9,261 bases of DNA from Bacteroidales bacterium (GCA_003157055.1 PMIG01000369.1:1-9261); one strand, 5' to 3'; counted from the stretch's first letter, positions 1-7,659 are shown. Notes: generated from the letters alone by a model not told the origin. Made by a program: numbers and translations.

Positions 1-1857
1 AGGAGGATCTCCATCATAAATCTCTGAAATAGTGCTTATTCCATGTTCACTCATTACGGCCTCAAGACCATAAATAAGTTTTTTAACTTTCTGCACACCC
101 TGTTGTCCATACACTTTCAACCATCCCTCACAAAATGGTCCAAAGAGCCATGGCCATACTGTTCCCTGGTGATAAGCGTTGTCTCTTTCTTCCTGATTAC
201 CATGGTAAGTCCCCTTATAAAGTTTATTTCCGGGAGAAAGTGTCCTAAGGCCTCTGGGTGTGACAAGTTCTTTATCTGCGACATCAAGAATCTTTTTCAT
301 CTGCTCGCGATCCAGCATCGTAAATGGGAGTGAAACGGCGATAACCATATTTGGCCTGACAAAAAAGTTCTTACCCTCTTCATCGTTTATATAATCGGCC
401 AGATATCCTTTTTTATCATCCCAGAACAGATCAATGAATGATCTTTTTATCAATTCCGGAAGATGTCCAAATTCCTGAATGAATTTTTTATCTTTTTCTG
501 CTTTTGCAATTTCAATAGCAAAACAGATTGCGTTGTACCATAATGCATTAATCTCCACGGCATAACCCCTTCTCTGAGTAATGGGAACACCATTCACGAC
601 AGCATCCATCCAGGTCAGTGATTTTCCGGGTGCTCCGGCATAGACAAGTCCATTTTCCCTCATTTGGATATTGAATGCCGTGCCATTCTTATATGCATAA
701 ACCACTGATTTGGCATCAGCTCCGTATCTTTCGATACAATCTAACCCTCCGTTGGCAGAGTACTGCTGAATGGCCCAGAAGAACCATAAAGGAGCATCGA
801 CAGAGTTGAAGGCATAATGACCTCCTGTTCCCATATTCGGAAACAAACCGTCCTTCATCTTGTTTACCTGGGTATCGAGAACATCACGGTAAAGTTCAAG
901 CTTGTGACGGGCGAGAGCAAGACCGGGAAGAGAGATGAATGTGTCTCTTCCCCATGAGCCAAACCATGGATACCCTGCTATAATTAATGTCTCTCCATTC
1001 CTTTTCTGCACAAATTGCTGGGCTGCATTCCTAAGACAGTCAATGAAACTGTCGCGGGGAATTTTGCCGGAAACTGTTTTTGTGAACTTTGCTTTAAATC
1101 CCGATGGTTTTTCTTCATGAGTCGAAGCTGAAAATACGATGCTGTCTCCTTTTTTAACTTTCAGTTCAAAGAAGCCGGGTGAAAAAAGGTCTTCAGAATA
1201 ATCATAACCTCTTTTCTGCTCTTCAAGGTATTCAACTCCAAGGTACCAGTCAGGCACATTAATGAATTCTGCATTTGTCGAGAACTGCATGTGCAAGTAT
1301 GGGAAACCATCATACATCTTTGACTTGATGCCGTTCCTTATAGGTTCTGTTTTGGTAATTGCTGAAAGGTTTGCATGAGTCAGCTCGTGAATGCTCCTGA
1401 AGGCAAGGAACGGGCGTATCTGAAGTTTCATTGTTTCTGAGGCTTCAAGAATTGTATACCTTACCAGGAGCTGCTCTTCATAATGTACCAGAAGCCGTTC
1501 CATCTTGAGCATCACATTTCCGACTCTGAAGATAGTTATCGGTATCGATTCAGTTTCATAATCTTCTATATACTTATGCCCCTTTGGACTAAAATAATCG
1601 CCTTTGTACTTCCTTATTCCTATATTGAAGCTCTTGTCTTCATTTACTACCGTTACATCGAGCGAGGAGAGAAGAACATACCTGCCTCCTCCAAGTTCAT
1701 CAACAGGGCATACCAGAAGTCCGTGATATTTTCGGGTATTGCACTCGACAATAGTTGTTGAAGCATATGATCCAGCCCGGTTTGTCCTGAGAATCTCTCT
1801 CCCAAGTGAATACTCCAGATTGACGATTTGCCCCTTTTCAAACTTAATGTAACTCAT
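1..1857 (-). CDS. Glycogen debranching enzyme (amylo-alpha-1,6-glucosidase), C-terminus cut by window edge
   Basis: Open for 619 codons from ATG (1857-1855) to the window edge with no stop, so only the last few dozen residues should be missing. It is expected to hydrolyse alpha-1,6 branch points of glycogen or related glucans in the cytoplasm; no signal peptide is visible. The N-terminal part (about residues 1-230) fits the GDE N-terminal sandwich domain, with NTRKYHGLL at 40-48. The C-terminal part (about 270 onward) fits the alpha/alpha-barrel GDE_C domain: GYPWFGSWGRDTF at 295-307, TWMD around D418, VEINALWYN at 434-442, HQGTVWPW at 563-570 and SEIYDGDPP at 611-619. D418 and E612 are candidate catalytic acids by analogy with eukaryotic debranching enzyme; this pairing is inferred. 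AGAGGT lies 6 bases before the ATG and supports the start. Any partner glycogen genes would lie to the left, outside the window. Confidence 0.93.
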   Translation of the reverse strand, partial: MSYIKFEKGQIVNLEYSLGREILRTNRAGSYASTTIVECNTRKYHGLLVCPVDELGGGRYVLLSSLDVTVVNEDKSFNIGIRKYKGDYFSPKGHKYIEDYETESIPITIFRVGNVMLKMERLLVHYEEQLLVRYTILEASETMKLQIRPFLAFRSIHELTHANLSAITKTEPIRNGIKSKMYDGFPYLHMQFSTNAEFINVPDWYLGVEYLEEQKRGYDYSEDLFSPGFFELKVKKGDSIVFSASTHEEKPSGFKAKFTKTVSGKIPRDSFIDCLRNAAQQFVQKRNGETLIIAGYPWFGSWGRDTFISLPGLALARHKLELYRDVLDTQVNKMKDGLFPNMGTGGHYAFNSVDAPLWFFWAIQQYSANGGLDCIERYGADAKSVVYAYKNGTAFNIQMRENGLVYAGAPGKSLTWMDAVVNGVPITQRRGYAVEINALWYNAICFAIEIAKAEKDKKFIQEFGHLPELIKRSFIDLFWDDKKGYLADYINDEEGKNFFVRPNMVIAVSLPFTMLDREQMKKILDVADKELVTPRGLRTLSPGNKLYKGTYHGNQEERDNAYHQGTVWPWLFGPFCEGWLKVYGQQGVQKVKKLIYGLEAVMSEHGISTISEIYDGDPP

Positions 1858-2037
1858 ATATTTACCTCTTTTTCTAAAATAAAAAAGTCATTTAAGTTAC
1901 CAATTTTTTCTCAACAATCCAAACCGGCTCTCCCTGACCAATAAATTATTAATTTTTACAGGATAGCTGACGGATAAAAAAAAGAATAACTTTGCATTTC
2001 GAATATTTAAAAATACAAGAATTAAATACTCCTTTTA
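1858..2037. promoter_or_regulatory. Divergent intergenic region with candidate promoters both ways
   Basis: This 180-bp AT-rich gap separates two genes transcribed outward. On the plus strand TAACTTTG (1987-1994) matches the Bacteroidota -7 element TAnnTTTG and would put a transcript start about 40 bases before the ATG at 2038. No good TTTG -33 box lies at the right distance. On the minus strand TTTG (1923-1920) lies 20 bases before TAACTTAA (1899-1892), a weaker -7 match, pointing at the debranching gene. No inverted repeat resembling an operator was seen. Confidence 0.4.
1864..1869 (-). promoter_or_regulatory. Ribosome binding site of the debranching enzyme
   Basis: The minus strand reads AGAGGT followed by six bases and ATG. 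This is a good Shine-Dalgarno match. It stands out because the other genes here have no clear one, and it fixes the start codon at 1857. Confidence 0.6.
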
Positions 2038-3216
2038 ATGTATAAAAACATTTGTTTATTTCTTATTGCTGCCGGTGTTCTTGCAGGCTGTAAAAATAAT
2101 AATATTGAAATAAACGGCAAACTTTTAAATCCGGTAAAAGGAGAATTAATTTATCTCGATGAACTGAGATCAAATGATCTTATAACCGTTGATTCTGTTG
2201 CAGTTTCAGGAGAGGGTACTTTTTCCTTTTCAAGGAAGATTGAGTCTTCTTCATTTTACCTTCTTAAAACGGATCAAACCAATTTTCTTACCATGCTTCT
2301 TGAGCCTGGTCAGAAAATGAGTCTGAAAGCCTATTTTGATTCACTAAATTACCCAATTTCGCTTTCCGGTTCAAAAGGAACTGAACTGATGACAGAGTAT
2401 AACATGAAACTCAGAAATACAATCAGGGAACTTGGCGGATTACGTGGTATCTACCTAAAAAGCCTGGGAACTCCGGAACTGCCGATGGTAATGGACAGTC
2501 TTCACAACATTGCCCAGAAATATCTTACAGATATAAATTCATACACGAAGACATACATTGACCAGAATCTTAATTCCCTTGTGAGTCTTGTTGCATTATA
2601 CCAGCAGGTTGCTCCGGGTGAATATATACTTCACCCCGAAAAGGATCTGAGATATTTCCAGAAGGTTGATTCTTCTCTTTCTCTAAACTATCCTGACTAC
2701 GAACCAGTCAAATCACTTCACGAACAGGTTCAGGAAATGACTACTGTCTCAGCTCCAGGAAAAGAGATCGCCCCGGTATCCGGAGAAAATTCAGAAGCTC
2801 CGGAAATATCTCTGCCTACTCCGGAGGGCGATACAATAAAACTTTCATCGACAAGAGGCAATATTGTACTCCTTGATTTCTGGGCTTCGTGGTGTCCTCC
2901 ATGCAGGGCCGAAAACCCAAACCTCATTAAAGCCTATGATCTCTGGCACAGGAAGGGGTTCGAGATTTACCAGGTGTCGCTTGATAAGACCAGGGAGGAG
3001 TGGCTCAGGGGAATAAAGGACTATCATCTCGAGAAATGGATTCATGTAAGCGATGTCAAATACTGGAATTCATCCGTTGTGACGACATACCGGATTGAAT
3101 CAATTCCGGCAAATTTCCTTCTTGACCGGGAGGGCAGGATAATAGCATCTAACCTGAGAGGAGAGTCGCTCCAGACTAAGCTTGCCGAACTTTTTAAAAA
3201 CAAAAATCAACAATAA
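2038..3216 (+). CDS. TlpA-like thiol-disulfide oxidoreductase lipoprotein with DUF4369 domain
   Basis: A 392-residue envelope lipoprotein. The N-terminus is a short hydrophobic signal ending in the lipobox LAGC with Cys18 as the acylation site. Residues about 22-120 form a DUF4369-type beta domain (INGKL, GTFSF, SGSKGTEL), 120-235 are a helical linker, and about 253-388 are an AhpC/TSA-redoxin thioredoxin fold. The active site WASWCPPCR is at 282-290 (Cys286, Cys289), and IPANF holds the cis-proline P357. The family reduces or isomerises disulfides in the periplasm, usually fed by a membrane electron donor; the substrate is unknown. It starts a cluster with a paralogous lipoprotein 23 bp downstream and then lpxH. 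There is no clear Shine-Dalgarno, but the lipoprotein signal fixes the start. Confidence 0.9.
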   Translation: MYKNICLFLIAAGVLAGCKNNNIEINGKLLNPVKGELIYLDELRSNDLITVDSVAVSGEGTFSFSRKIESSSFYLLKTDQTNFLTMLLEPGQKMSLKAYFDSLNYPISLSGSKGTELMTEYNMKLRNTIRELGGLRGIYLKSLGTPELPMVMDSLHNIAQKYLTDINSYTKTYIDQNLNSLVSLVALYQQVAPGEYILHPEKDLRYFQKVDSSLSLNYPDYEPVKSLHEQVQEMTTVSAPGKEIAPVSGENSEAPEISLPTPEGDTIKLSSTRGNIVLLDFWASWCPPCRAENPNLIKAYDLWHRKGFEIYQVSLDKTREEWLRGIKDYHLEKWIHVSDVKYWNSSVVTTYRIESIPANFLLDREGRIIASNLRGESLQTKLAELFKNKNQQ

Positions 3217-3239
3217 TATATTTTCCAACTATATTCTTC

Positions 3240-4400
3240 ATGAAAAAATCATTGGTACTTCTGATCCTGATAATTTTTACAATAAGCTGTAAAAAAAATG
3301 ATTCGTTTCTTATAAATGGACATATTAAAAATGTTAAGCAAAAATATATCTACCTAAGCAGGGTTGACATAAATACAGTTTCGCTGATAGATTCATCCAA
3401 AATAAATAAGCAGGGGAATTTCAGGATCAGGATAAAATCGAAAGAACCGGATTTTTACCAGATTGGTTCTTCTTCAAAAGATTTTGTGACTCTCCTTGCC
3501 TCTCCCGGTGAGAAAATAGAGCTCTCCTTTAATGGCGATTATCTGTACAATAACTATACTGTCAGCGGATCAAAAGGCTCTGAACAGGTGAGGTTGCTTG
3601 ACAATAAGCTTATAAGGACTAAGAATTCCCTTGATTCAATTACAAGTATCTATGATAAGGCATCAAAGGAGCCGGGATTTGATTCAAAGAAGAATCTACT
3701 TGAACAGGAGTACCTCAGGATTATTAAAGAACAGCGCAAGTTCAATATTGTTTTTATTATTCAGAATACCAACTCTCTTGCGACCATTAAAGCCATTTAC
3801 CAGAAAATTAATGAAAACATGTATGTGTTATATGACGCACACGATCTGCAATACCTGAAGATTGCTTCTGACTCATTAAAACGATATTTTCCAGAATCGA
3901 GACATACAAAAGCCCTGATAAATGATTTTGGAAAGGAACTGAACCAGCTCTATGCCAGCCAGCTAAACCAGTTAAGCCAGTCAATCCCCGAAACAAAACT
4001 TGATCCTTCTTTAATCGACTTGAATGGGAAAAGGATTACTCTTTCATCACTTAAAGGCAAATACGTTCTTCTCACTTTCTGGTCGTCTGAATCCAGGGAT
4101 TGCATTGTCGAAAATATTCAGCTGAAGGAATACTACCGGCTTTATCATGCTAGAGGTCTTGAAATTTACCAGATCAATCTTGACAAAGAAGAATCGACCT
4201 GGCGTACAGAAGTAAAGTTTGATGATCTGCCATGGATCAATACAAGAGAGGATAATCCAGCTTATCCTAAATTTACAAGACTTTTCAATGTAAAAGCGCT
4301 TCCGGCAAATTTTCTTTTCGATCCGAAAGGTGCTATTATTGCATCTGACCTTCATGGTAATAACCTGAAGATCAAACTTACCCAGTTATTCAGTAAATAG
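3240..4400 (+). CDS. Degenerate TlpA-like lipoprotein (DUF4369 plus thioredoxin fold lacking CXXC)
   Basis: A 386-residue paralog of the gene just upstream, collinear along its whole length. The signal peptide ends in TISC with Cys17 as the lipidation site. A DUF4369-like domain follows (INGHIK at 25-30, SGSKGSEQ at 109-116), then a lysine-rich helical linker and a thioredoxin fold from about 255. Where the neighbour has WASWCPPC, this protein reads WSSESRDC (281-288). The first, nucleophilic Cys is Ser285, and only the second Cys (288) remains. The fold otherwise looks kept: EIYQINLDK, and LPANF with cis-proline P355. It should sit in the periplasm or at a membrane face but is unlikely to do ordinary dithiol exchange; a binding or scaffold role is inference. 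It is 23 bp after its paralog and 8 bp before lpxH, so probably co-transcribed with both. Confidence 0.87.
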   Translation: MKKSLVLLILIIFTISCKKNDSFLINGHIKNVKQKYIYLSRVDINTVSLIDSSKINKQGNFRIRIKSKEPDFYQIGSSSKDFVTLLASPGEKIELSFNGDYLYNNYTVSGSKGSEQVRLLDNKLIRTKNSLDSITSIYDKASKEPGFDSKKNLLEQEYLRIIKEQRKFNIVFIIQNTNSLATIKAIYQKINENMYVLYDAHDLQYLKIASDSLKRYFPESRHTKALINDFGKELNQLYASQLNQLSQSIPETKLDPSLIDLNGKRITLSSLKGKYVLLTFWSSESRDCIVENIQLKEYYRLYHARGLEIYQINLDKEESTWRTEVKFDDLPWINTREDNPAYPKFTRLFNVKALPANFLFDPKGAIIASDLHGNNLKIKLTQLFSK

Positions 4401-4408
4401 CATCAGAA

Positions 4409-5155
4409 TTGATTGACCGGGGTAAGATATATTTCGCTTCTGATTTTCATCTTGGACTTAATGCCGGGAGCCCGCCCATTGAGCGCGAGAAGAAAGTTGT
4501 GGAATGGCTTGTAAAAGCTGCAGCCGATGCTGGGGAGATCTGGCTCCTTGGAGATGTTTTTGATTTCTGGTGGGAATATAAGCTTGTCGTCCCAAAAGGA
4601 TTCACCCGCTTTTTAGGTACTCTCTCATCAATAACTGATTCCGGAATTCCTGTGCATTTTTTTACCGGGAACCACGATATGTGGGTTGGCGATTACCTTT
4701 TAAAAGAATGCGGACTTACAATTCATACAAGCCCGCTGACTACGTCCTTTAATGGCAAAAAGTTTCATCTTGCTCATGGAGAAGGTCTTGGGATTAAAGA
4801 CCCCGGCTTTAAAATCCTCTTGAAGATATTCCATTGTAAGCCTTTGAGAGTGCTCTATTCTGCGATGCCTCCATCAATCGGAGTTGGATTCGGACTTAAA
4901 TGGTCATTGAACTCAAGACTAGGAAAAGGGATAACAAAAGAATTCATGGGAGAAGAAAAAGAGGATCTTATCAGGTATGCGCTTTCATTTCCTGAAAATG
5001 AAAAGATCGATTACTTTGTTTTTGGACATCGCCACCTGGCAATGACATATAATCTAAAGAACGGGGCTGAGATAATTTTTCTTGGGGACTGGATAAAACA
5101 CAGCAGCTACGCCGTATGGGATGGAAGTGAACTTGCTTTAAAGCTGACAGATTAA
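4409..5155 (+). CDS. lpxH: UDP-2,3-diacylglucosamine diphosphatase (TTG start)
   Basis: A 248-residue calcineurin-like metallophosphoesterase matching LpxH (about 240 residues). LpxH cleaves UDP-2,3-diacylglucosamine to lipid X and UMP at the inner face of the cytoplasmic membrane in lipid A synthesis. The metal-site motifs are all present in order: SDFHLG (D12, H14), GDVFDFWW (D49), GNHD (87-90), AHGEG (H123) and FGHRH (H207, H209). GDVFDFWWEY and the HGEG block favour LpxH over a generic phosphoesterase. The start must be TTG at 4409: an in-frame TAA lies at 4394, no ATG occurs before the first motif, and homologues begin only a few residues before the SD-H motif. It follows the TlpA pair by 8 bp. 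Its TAA (5153-5155) overlaps the stop of the converging gene. Confidence 0.92.
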   Translation: MIDRGKIYFASDFHLGLNAGSPPIEREKKVVEWLVKAAADAGEIWLLGDVFDFWWEYKLVVPKGFTRFLGTLSSITDSGIPVHFFTGNHDMWVGDYLLKECGLTIHTSPLTTSFNGKKFHLAHGEGLGIKDPGFKILLKIFHCKPLRVLYSAMPPSIGVGFGLKWSLNSRLGKGITKEFMGEEKEDLIRYALSFPENEKIDYFVFGHRHLAMTYNLKNGAEIIFLGDWIKHSSYAVWDGSELALKLTD

Positions 5156-6267
5156 TCAACTTTCTCTCCTATCTTAACCGAAAGGGTATAGTACGAATAT
5201 GAGTCATTCAGTTTTTCGAATTGATAGATCAATTTACTTCCTGATTTCCGTGCCATGTCAATGAATCCCATATTCCCGGTTCCATCGGAGCTGTTGTTCT
5301 GTTCTGATAGTGATTTCCTGAATAATTCCTTTAATCCTGCCTTATCGTAACTGTTAATTCTTTCAAGGGTATCCTTCAGCTGATCAACTTTTTCATTTTT
5401 TACAAGATTACCAGTAGTAATGGTGTAAGTTCTCTCCCCAAACCTTATCATTGCAATCGGCATCCCAAATTTCTCTTCAGGATCGCGGCCGGGACTATAT
5501 TTTGCTACGTTCTCGATTATCTCAACAAGGATACTGAAAACCCGCCGTTTCTGATTTGATTCGACATCATCTTCAGTGAGCTTAGCTTCAGTAAAGGAAA
5601 GAACTTCTTTCCCTACATCAGGAGTTATGTGACCTGACCATAAAAGGTAAATGTTGTTCTCGGCCATGAGTCTTTCAAGCTGAACCATGTTTTCGCCACT
5701 GAAAGGTTTTTCCGGCGTATGGTAATGAACCCCGACTCCTTCTGAATCAACTGTTTTGCTTAATATAAAATATGAGTGCTCGCTATCAAACTGCAGGAAA
5801 TCATAATCAAGCTTATTCCCGGTTTTTTTAGCCATCTCAATAAGCCCCAGTCCGGCACCGCCCTTACTGCTGAATTCAGAATTACTAAGCATTTGCCTGT
5901 AAACGTTTCTGAGTTCACCGGTTTCCAGATGATTTATCTCATCAAGACGTTTCTTAAGATCTCCAATATTGGAAGTTGAGATTACATTACCTGTCGTAAC
6001 AATATAGCCACCGTTTACTTTGGAATAAACAACCAGCGACATCCCCGCATGCTCGTTGCCATCACTGTGCCTTGTAACATTCTGGAGGCTCTCCAGAACG
6101 AACATAAAAACTCTTTTCCTTCCGACAAATCCAAATTCCGAATTCTCCATCTCTTTTTCCAAAAGCATAAGGAGAGGAACAGAATTTTCATTTGTTACAA
6201 CGCCCCGGTATACGAACATAAGGCGTTCCTGCATCATTTTATCGCGAATCCTGCGTGTGAGATCCAT
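5152..6267 (-). CDS. Tandem SiaB-like (DUF6272) two-domain protein
   Basis: A 371-residue soluble protein with no signal or membrane segment, made of two homologous halves. Each resembles the SiaB/DUF6272 domain, a histidine-kinase-type ATPase fold normally about 180 residues long and encoded alone. Copy 1 (about 1-175) has an N-box-like helix RVFMFVLESLQNVTRHS (N63), GGYIVTTGN (86-94) and GGAGLGLIEMAKKTGNKL (136-153). Copy 2 (about 193-371) repeats these as RVFSILVEIIENVAKYS (N253), RTYTITTGN (279-287) and GTGNMGFIDMARKSGSKL (329-346). A short linker joins them. In Pseudomonas SiaB phosphorylates the partner SiaC opposite a phosphatase, controlling c-di-GMP signalling. No SiaC (DUF1987) or SpoIIE-type phosphatase lies in the window, so function here is inferred. 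Both copies keep the Asn; the glycine loop of copy 2 is altered, suggesting specialised halves. Confidence 0.82.
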   Translation of the reverse strand: MDLTRRIRDKMMQERLMFVYRGVVTNENSVPLLMLLEKEMENSEFGFVGRKRVFMFVLESLQNVTRHSDGNEHAGMSLVVYSKVNGGYIVTTGNVISTSNIGDLKKRLDEINHLETGELRNVYRQMLSNSEFSSKGGAGLGLIEMAKKTGNKLDYDFLQFDSEHSYFILSKTVDSEGVGVHYHTPEKPFSGENMVQLERLMAENNIYLLWSGHITPDVGKEVLSFTEAKLTEDDVESNQKRRVFSILVEIIENVAKYSPGRDPEEKFGMPIAMIRFGERTYTITTGNLVKNEKVDQLKDTLERINSYDKAGLKELFRKSLSEQNNSSDGTGNMGFIDMARKSGSKLIYQFEKLNDSYSYYTLSVKIGEKVD

Positions 6268-6324
6268 GCAAAGAAGATCAGGTAGGTTTTAAAAAGATAA
6301 AATTAACAAAATTTAATAACTCTG

Positions 6325-6352
6325 CAAAGTAAACATATAAATTGAAAACAAA
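6325..6352 (-). promoter_or_regulatory. Possible promoter for the SiaB-like gene
   Basis: On the minus strand TTACTTTG (6332-6325) is one base from the TAnnTTTG -7 element, and TTTG (6352-6349) lies upstream of it. The 16-base spacing is shorter than usual, so this is tentative. It would give a leader of about 50 bases before the ATG at 6267. It overlaps the start of the acyltransferase remnant on the other strand. Confidence 0.28.
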
Positions 6353-6744
6353 AGAACATATTCTGCTGATTAATAGGGAGCTTAATGTATCACCTGTCTA
6401 CAGAATTGAAGAGGGTCTGGAAAATGTCCATAAAAATCTTGAATCATTTGCCGGCAGATATGAAATACTTCGAAAGAATGACAACCTTTTTATGTTTTCA
6501 GAGGGAATATGCGTCCATGAAAAGCGTCTCCAGAAGCTCAGAAAAGGAACGGCCCGGGTTTCTTTTGGAACAGAAGAGAAATTCGGAGATGACGTAAATA
6601 TCGTTCCGGTTGGAATTCATTATACCTATCCCGACAAATTCCGCAAGGAGGTAATAATCAATAACAAACAAGAACCTTATTGCCGACATTGCATCAAAAA
6701 GAAAGGAAATACTGGAAATACTGGATCATATTAAAGTAACTTAA
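6333..6744 (+). pseudogene. Remnant of a PlsC-type acyltransferase, truncated at both ends
   Basis: The open frame from TTG at 6342 to the stop at 6734 encodes 130 residues. About residues 8-107 read like the middle of a Bacteroidota 1-acyl-glycerol-3-phosphate acyltransferase: SPVYRIEEGLENVHKN (17-32), FSEGICVHE (52-60, the FSEG substrate-binding motif), LRKGTARV (66-73) and VPVGIHYTYPDKF (88-100). The catalytic HX4D motif and the membrane-associated N-terminus that should precede this are absent, and a stop at 6330 blocks extension. After about residue 107 the frame turns into unlike-protein sequence (PYCRHCIKKKGNTGNTG). The neighbouring frame instead reads a helix-forming tail, NLIADIASKRKEILEILDH, to a stop at 6742-6744, which suggests a frameshift or internal deletion. 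Without the catalytic half it should be inactive. An intact short gene is the less likely alternative. Confidence 0.75.
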
Positions 6745-6771
6745 ACCTGAATGCACTGCTTCCTAAAATGG

Positions 6772-7659
6772 TCACGGATTCCGCCGGGACATGATTTCCT
6801 GAATGCTCTCTTCCAAAACAAGGTTAAACTTCTCTGGAGCTTCCCAATGTATATAATGATATACATTGGGAATAATCCTGAGCTCTGATAAGAGATGATA
6901 TTTCCTGAATGCTTCAAAATTTGTAGAATCCTGATCCGAATTAATCAGAACAATATTAGCATGAATCATTTTAAGCGATTCAAGACATTCTTCATTTCTC
7001 CACCGATAGTAATCTTTTATGGATTCACTCCAGCCAATCTTAGGAGCATTTTCAACCATAAATATGTATCTCTTACTTAAGCTTTCAGAATTATTCTTAA
7101 AGTTAGATTTCACATTTTCGAAAGTTGGAGTTGAAACATTTTCTATATTTATACTAACCCACTGGTTAATAAATTGCTCCGTATACTTTCTTTCTACATC
7201 GTGAAATACATCCACAAGTACCAGTCCTGATATTTTTTTGGGAATCATTTTGGATGTTTCAATAATGACCGCACCACCCATTGAATGTCCGATAAGAACA
7301 ACGTCATCTAAATGTAGCTTATTAATAACTGCAACAACGTCTTTACCCAATGAAGCCATATCCCATTTTTCACGATCATTGCCTGATCCTCCATAACCTG
7401 CAAGATCGATAGTAACTACTTTATACTTTTGTGAAAAATAGGGAACCTGATCATCCCAGGTACTTTTAGTATTACCCCAGCCAGGGATAAAAACAAGTGC
7501 TGGCTTCCCCTTCCCACTTACTTCAAAACTTATTTTAACTCCATCTGAAGAAACTGCAATGTTCTTCGGTTCGTTTGAGCAATTAAAAACAGGCAGTAGT
7601 AGTAATAGAAGGCAGGTTAAAAACAAAAAATTACTTCTGTTCATTTCTTTCAAAGTCAT
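6772..7659 (-). CDS. Alpha/beta-hydrolase fold lipoprotein
   Basis: A 295-residue protein with a hydrophobic signal ending in VFNC; Cys27 is a likely lipidation site, so it should act in the periplasm or at a membrane surface. The rest is one alpha/beta-hydrolase domain (about 35-292). It has an oxyanion-loop FIPGWGN (57-63), nucleophile elbow GHSMGG with Ser126, a candidate acid at D242 or D244 in NSDQDS, and His268 in YHYIHWEAPEKF, the usual HxxxxExPexF position. The triad is therefore complete. A cap region lies at about 150-230. The substrate cannot be told; esterase or peptidase-like activity is possible. The start at 7659 gives the longest form, but ATG at 7644 (residue 6) gives a more typical signal, MNRSNFLFL, and may be the true start. 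It ends 27 bases from the end of the acyltransferase remnant and is divergent from the next lipoprotein gene. Confidence 0.88.
   Translation of the reverse strand: MTLKEMNRSNFLFLTCLLLLLLPVFNCSNEPKNIAVSSDGVKISFEVSGKGKPALVFIPGWGNTKSTWDDQVPYFSQKYKVVTIDLAGYGGSGNDREKWDMASLGKDVVAVINKLHLDDVVLIGHSMGGAVIIETSKMIPKKISGLVLVDVFHDVERKYTEQFINQWVSINIENVSTPTFENVKSNFKNNSESLSKRYIFMVENAPKIGWSESIKDYYRWRNEECLESLKMIHANIVLINSDQDSTNFEAFRKYHLLSELRIIPNVYHYIHWEAPEKFNLVLEESIQEIMSRRNP

Noticed and set aside
43..333. 96-codon open frame on the plus strand
   Set aside because: It lies antisense to the debranching enzyme, whose conserved motifs (HQGTVWPW, SEIYDGDPP) occupy the same DNA; the translation has no recognisable domain.
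1483..1841. Overlapping open frames on both strands within the debranching gene's 5' end
   Set aside because: The conserved NTRKYHGLL frame runs through this region, so the other frames are shadows.
4047..4355. 102-codon minus-strand frame
   Set aside because: It is antisense to the thioredoxin fold of the second TlpA-like lipoprotein, whose alignment with its paralog continues through it.
2038..4400. The TlpA-like pair as a large direct DNA repeat or recent duplication
   Set aside because: The similarity is at protein level only; the nucleotide sequences have diverged widely, so this is an old duplication and not a repeat element.
6049..6292. Two plus-strand frames antisense to the start of the SiaB-like gene
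   Set aside because: Both translations are Lys/Arg/Phe-rich with no domain, and the opposite strand carries the first SiaB-like domain.
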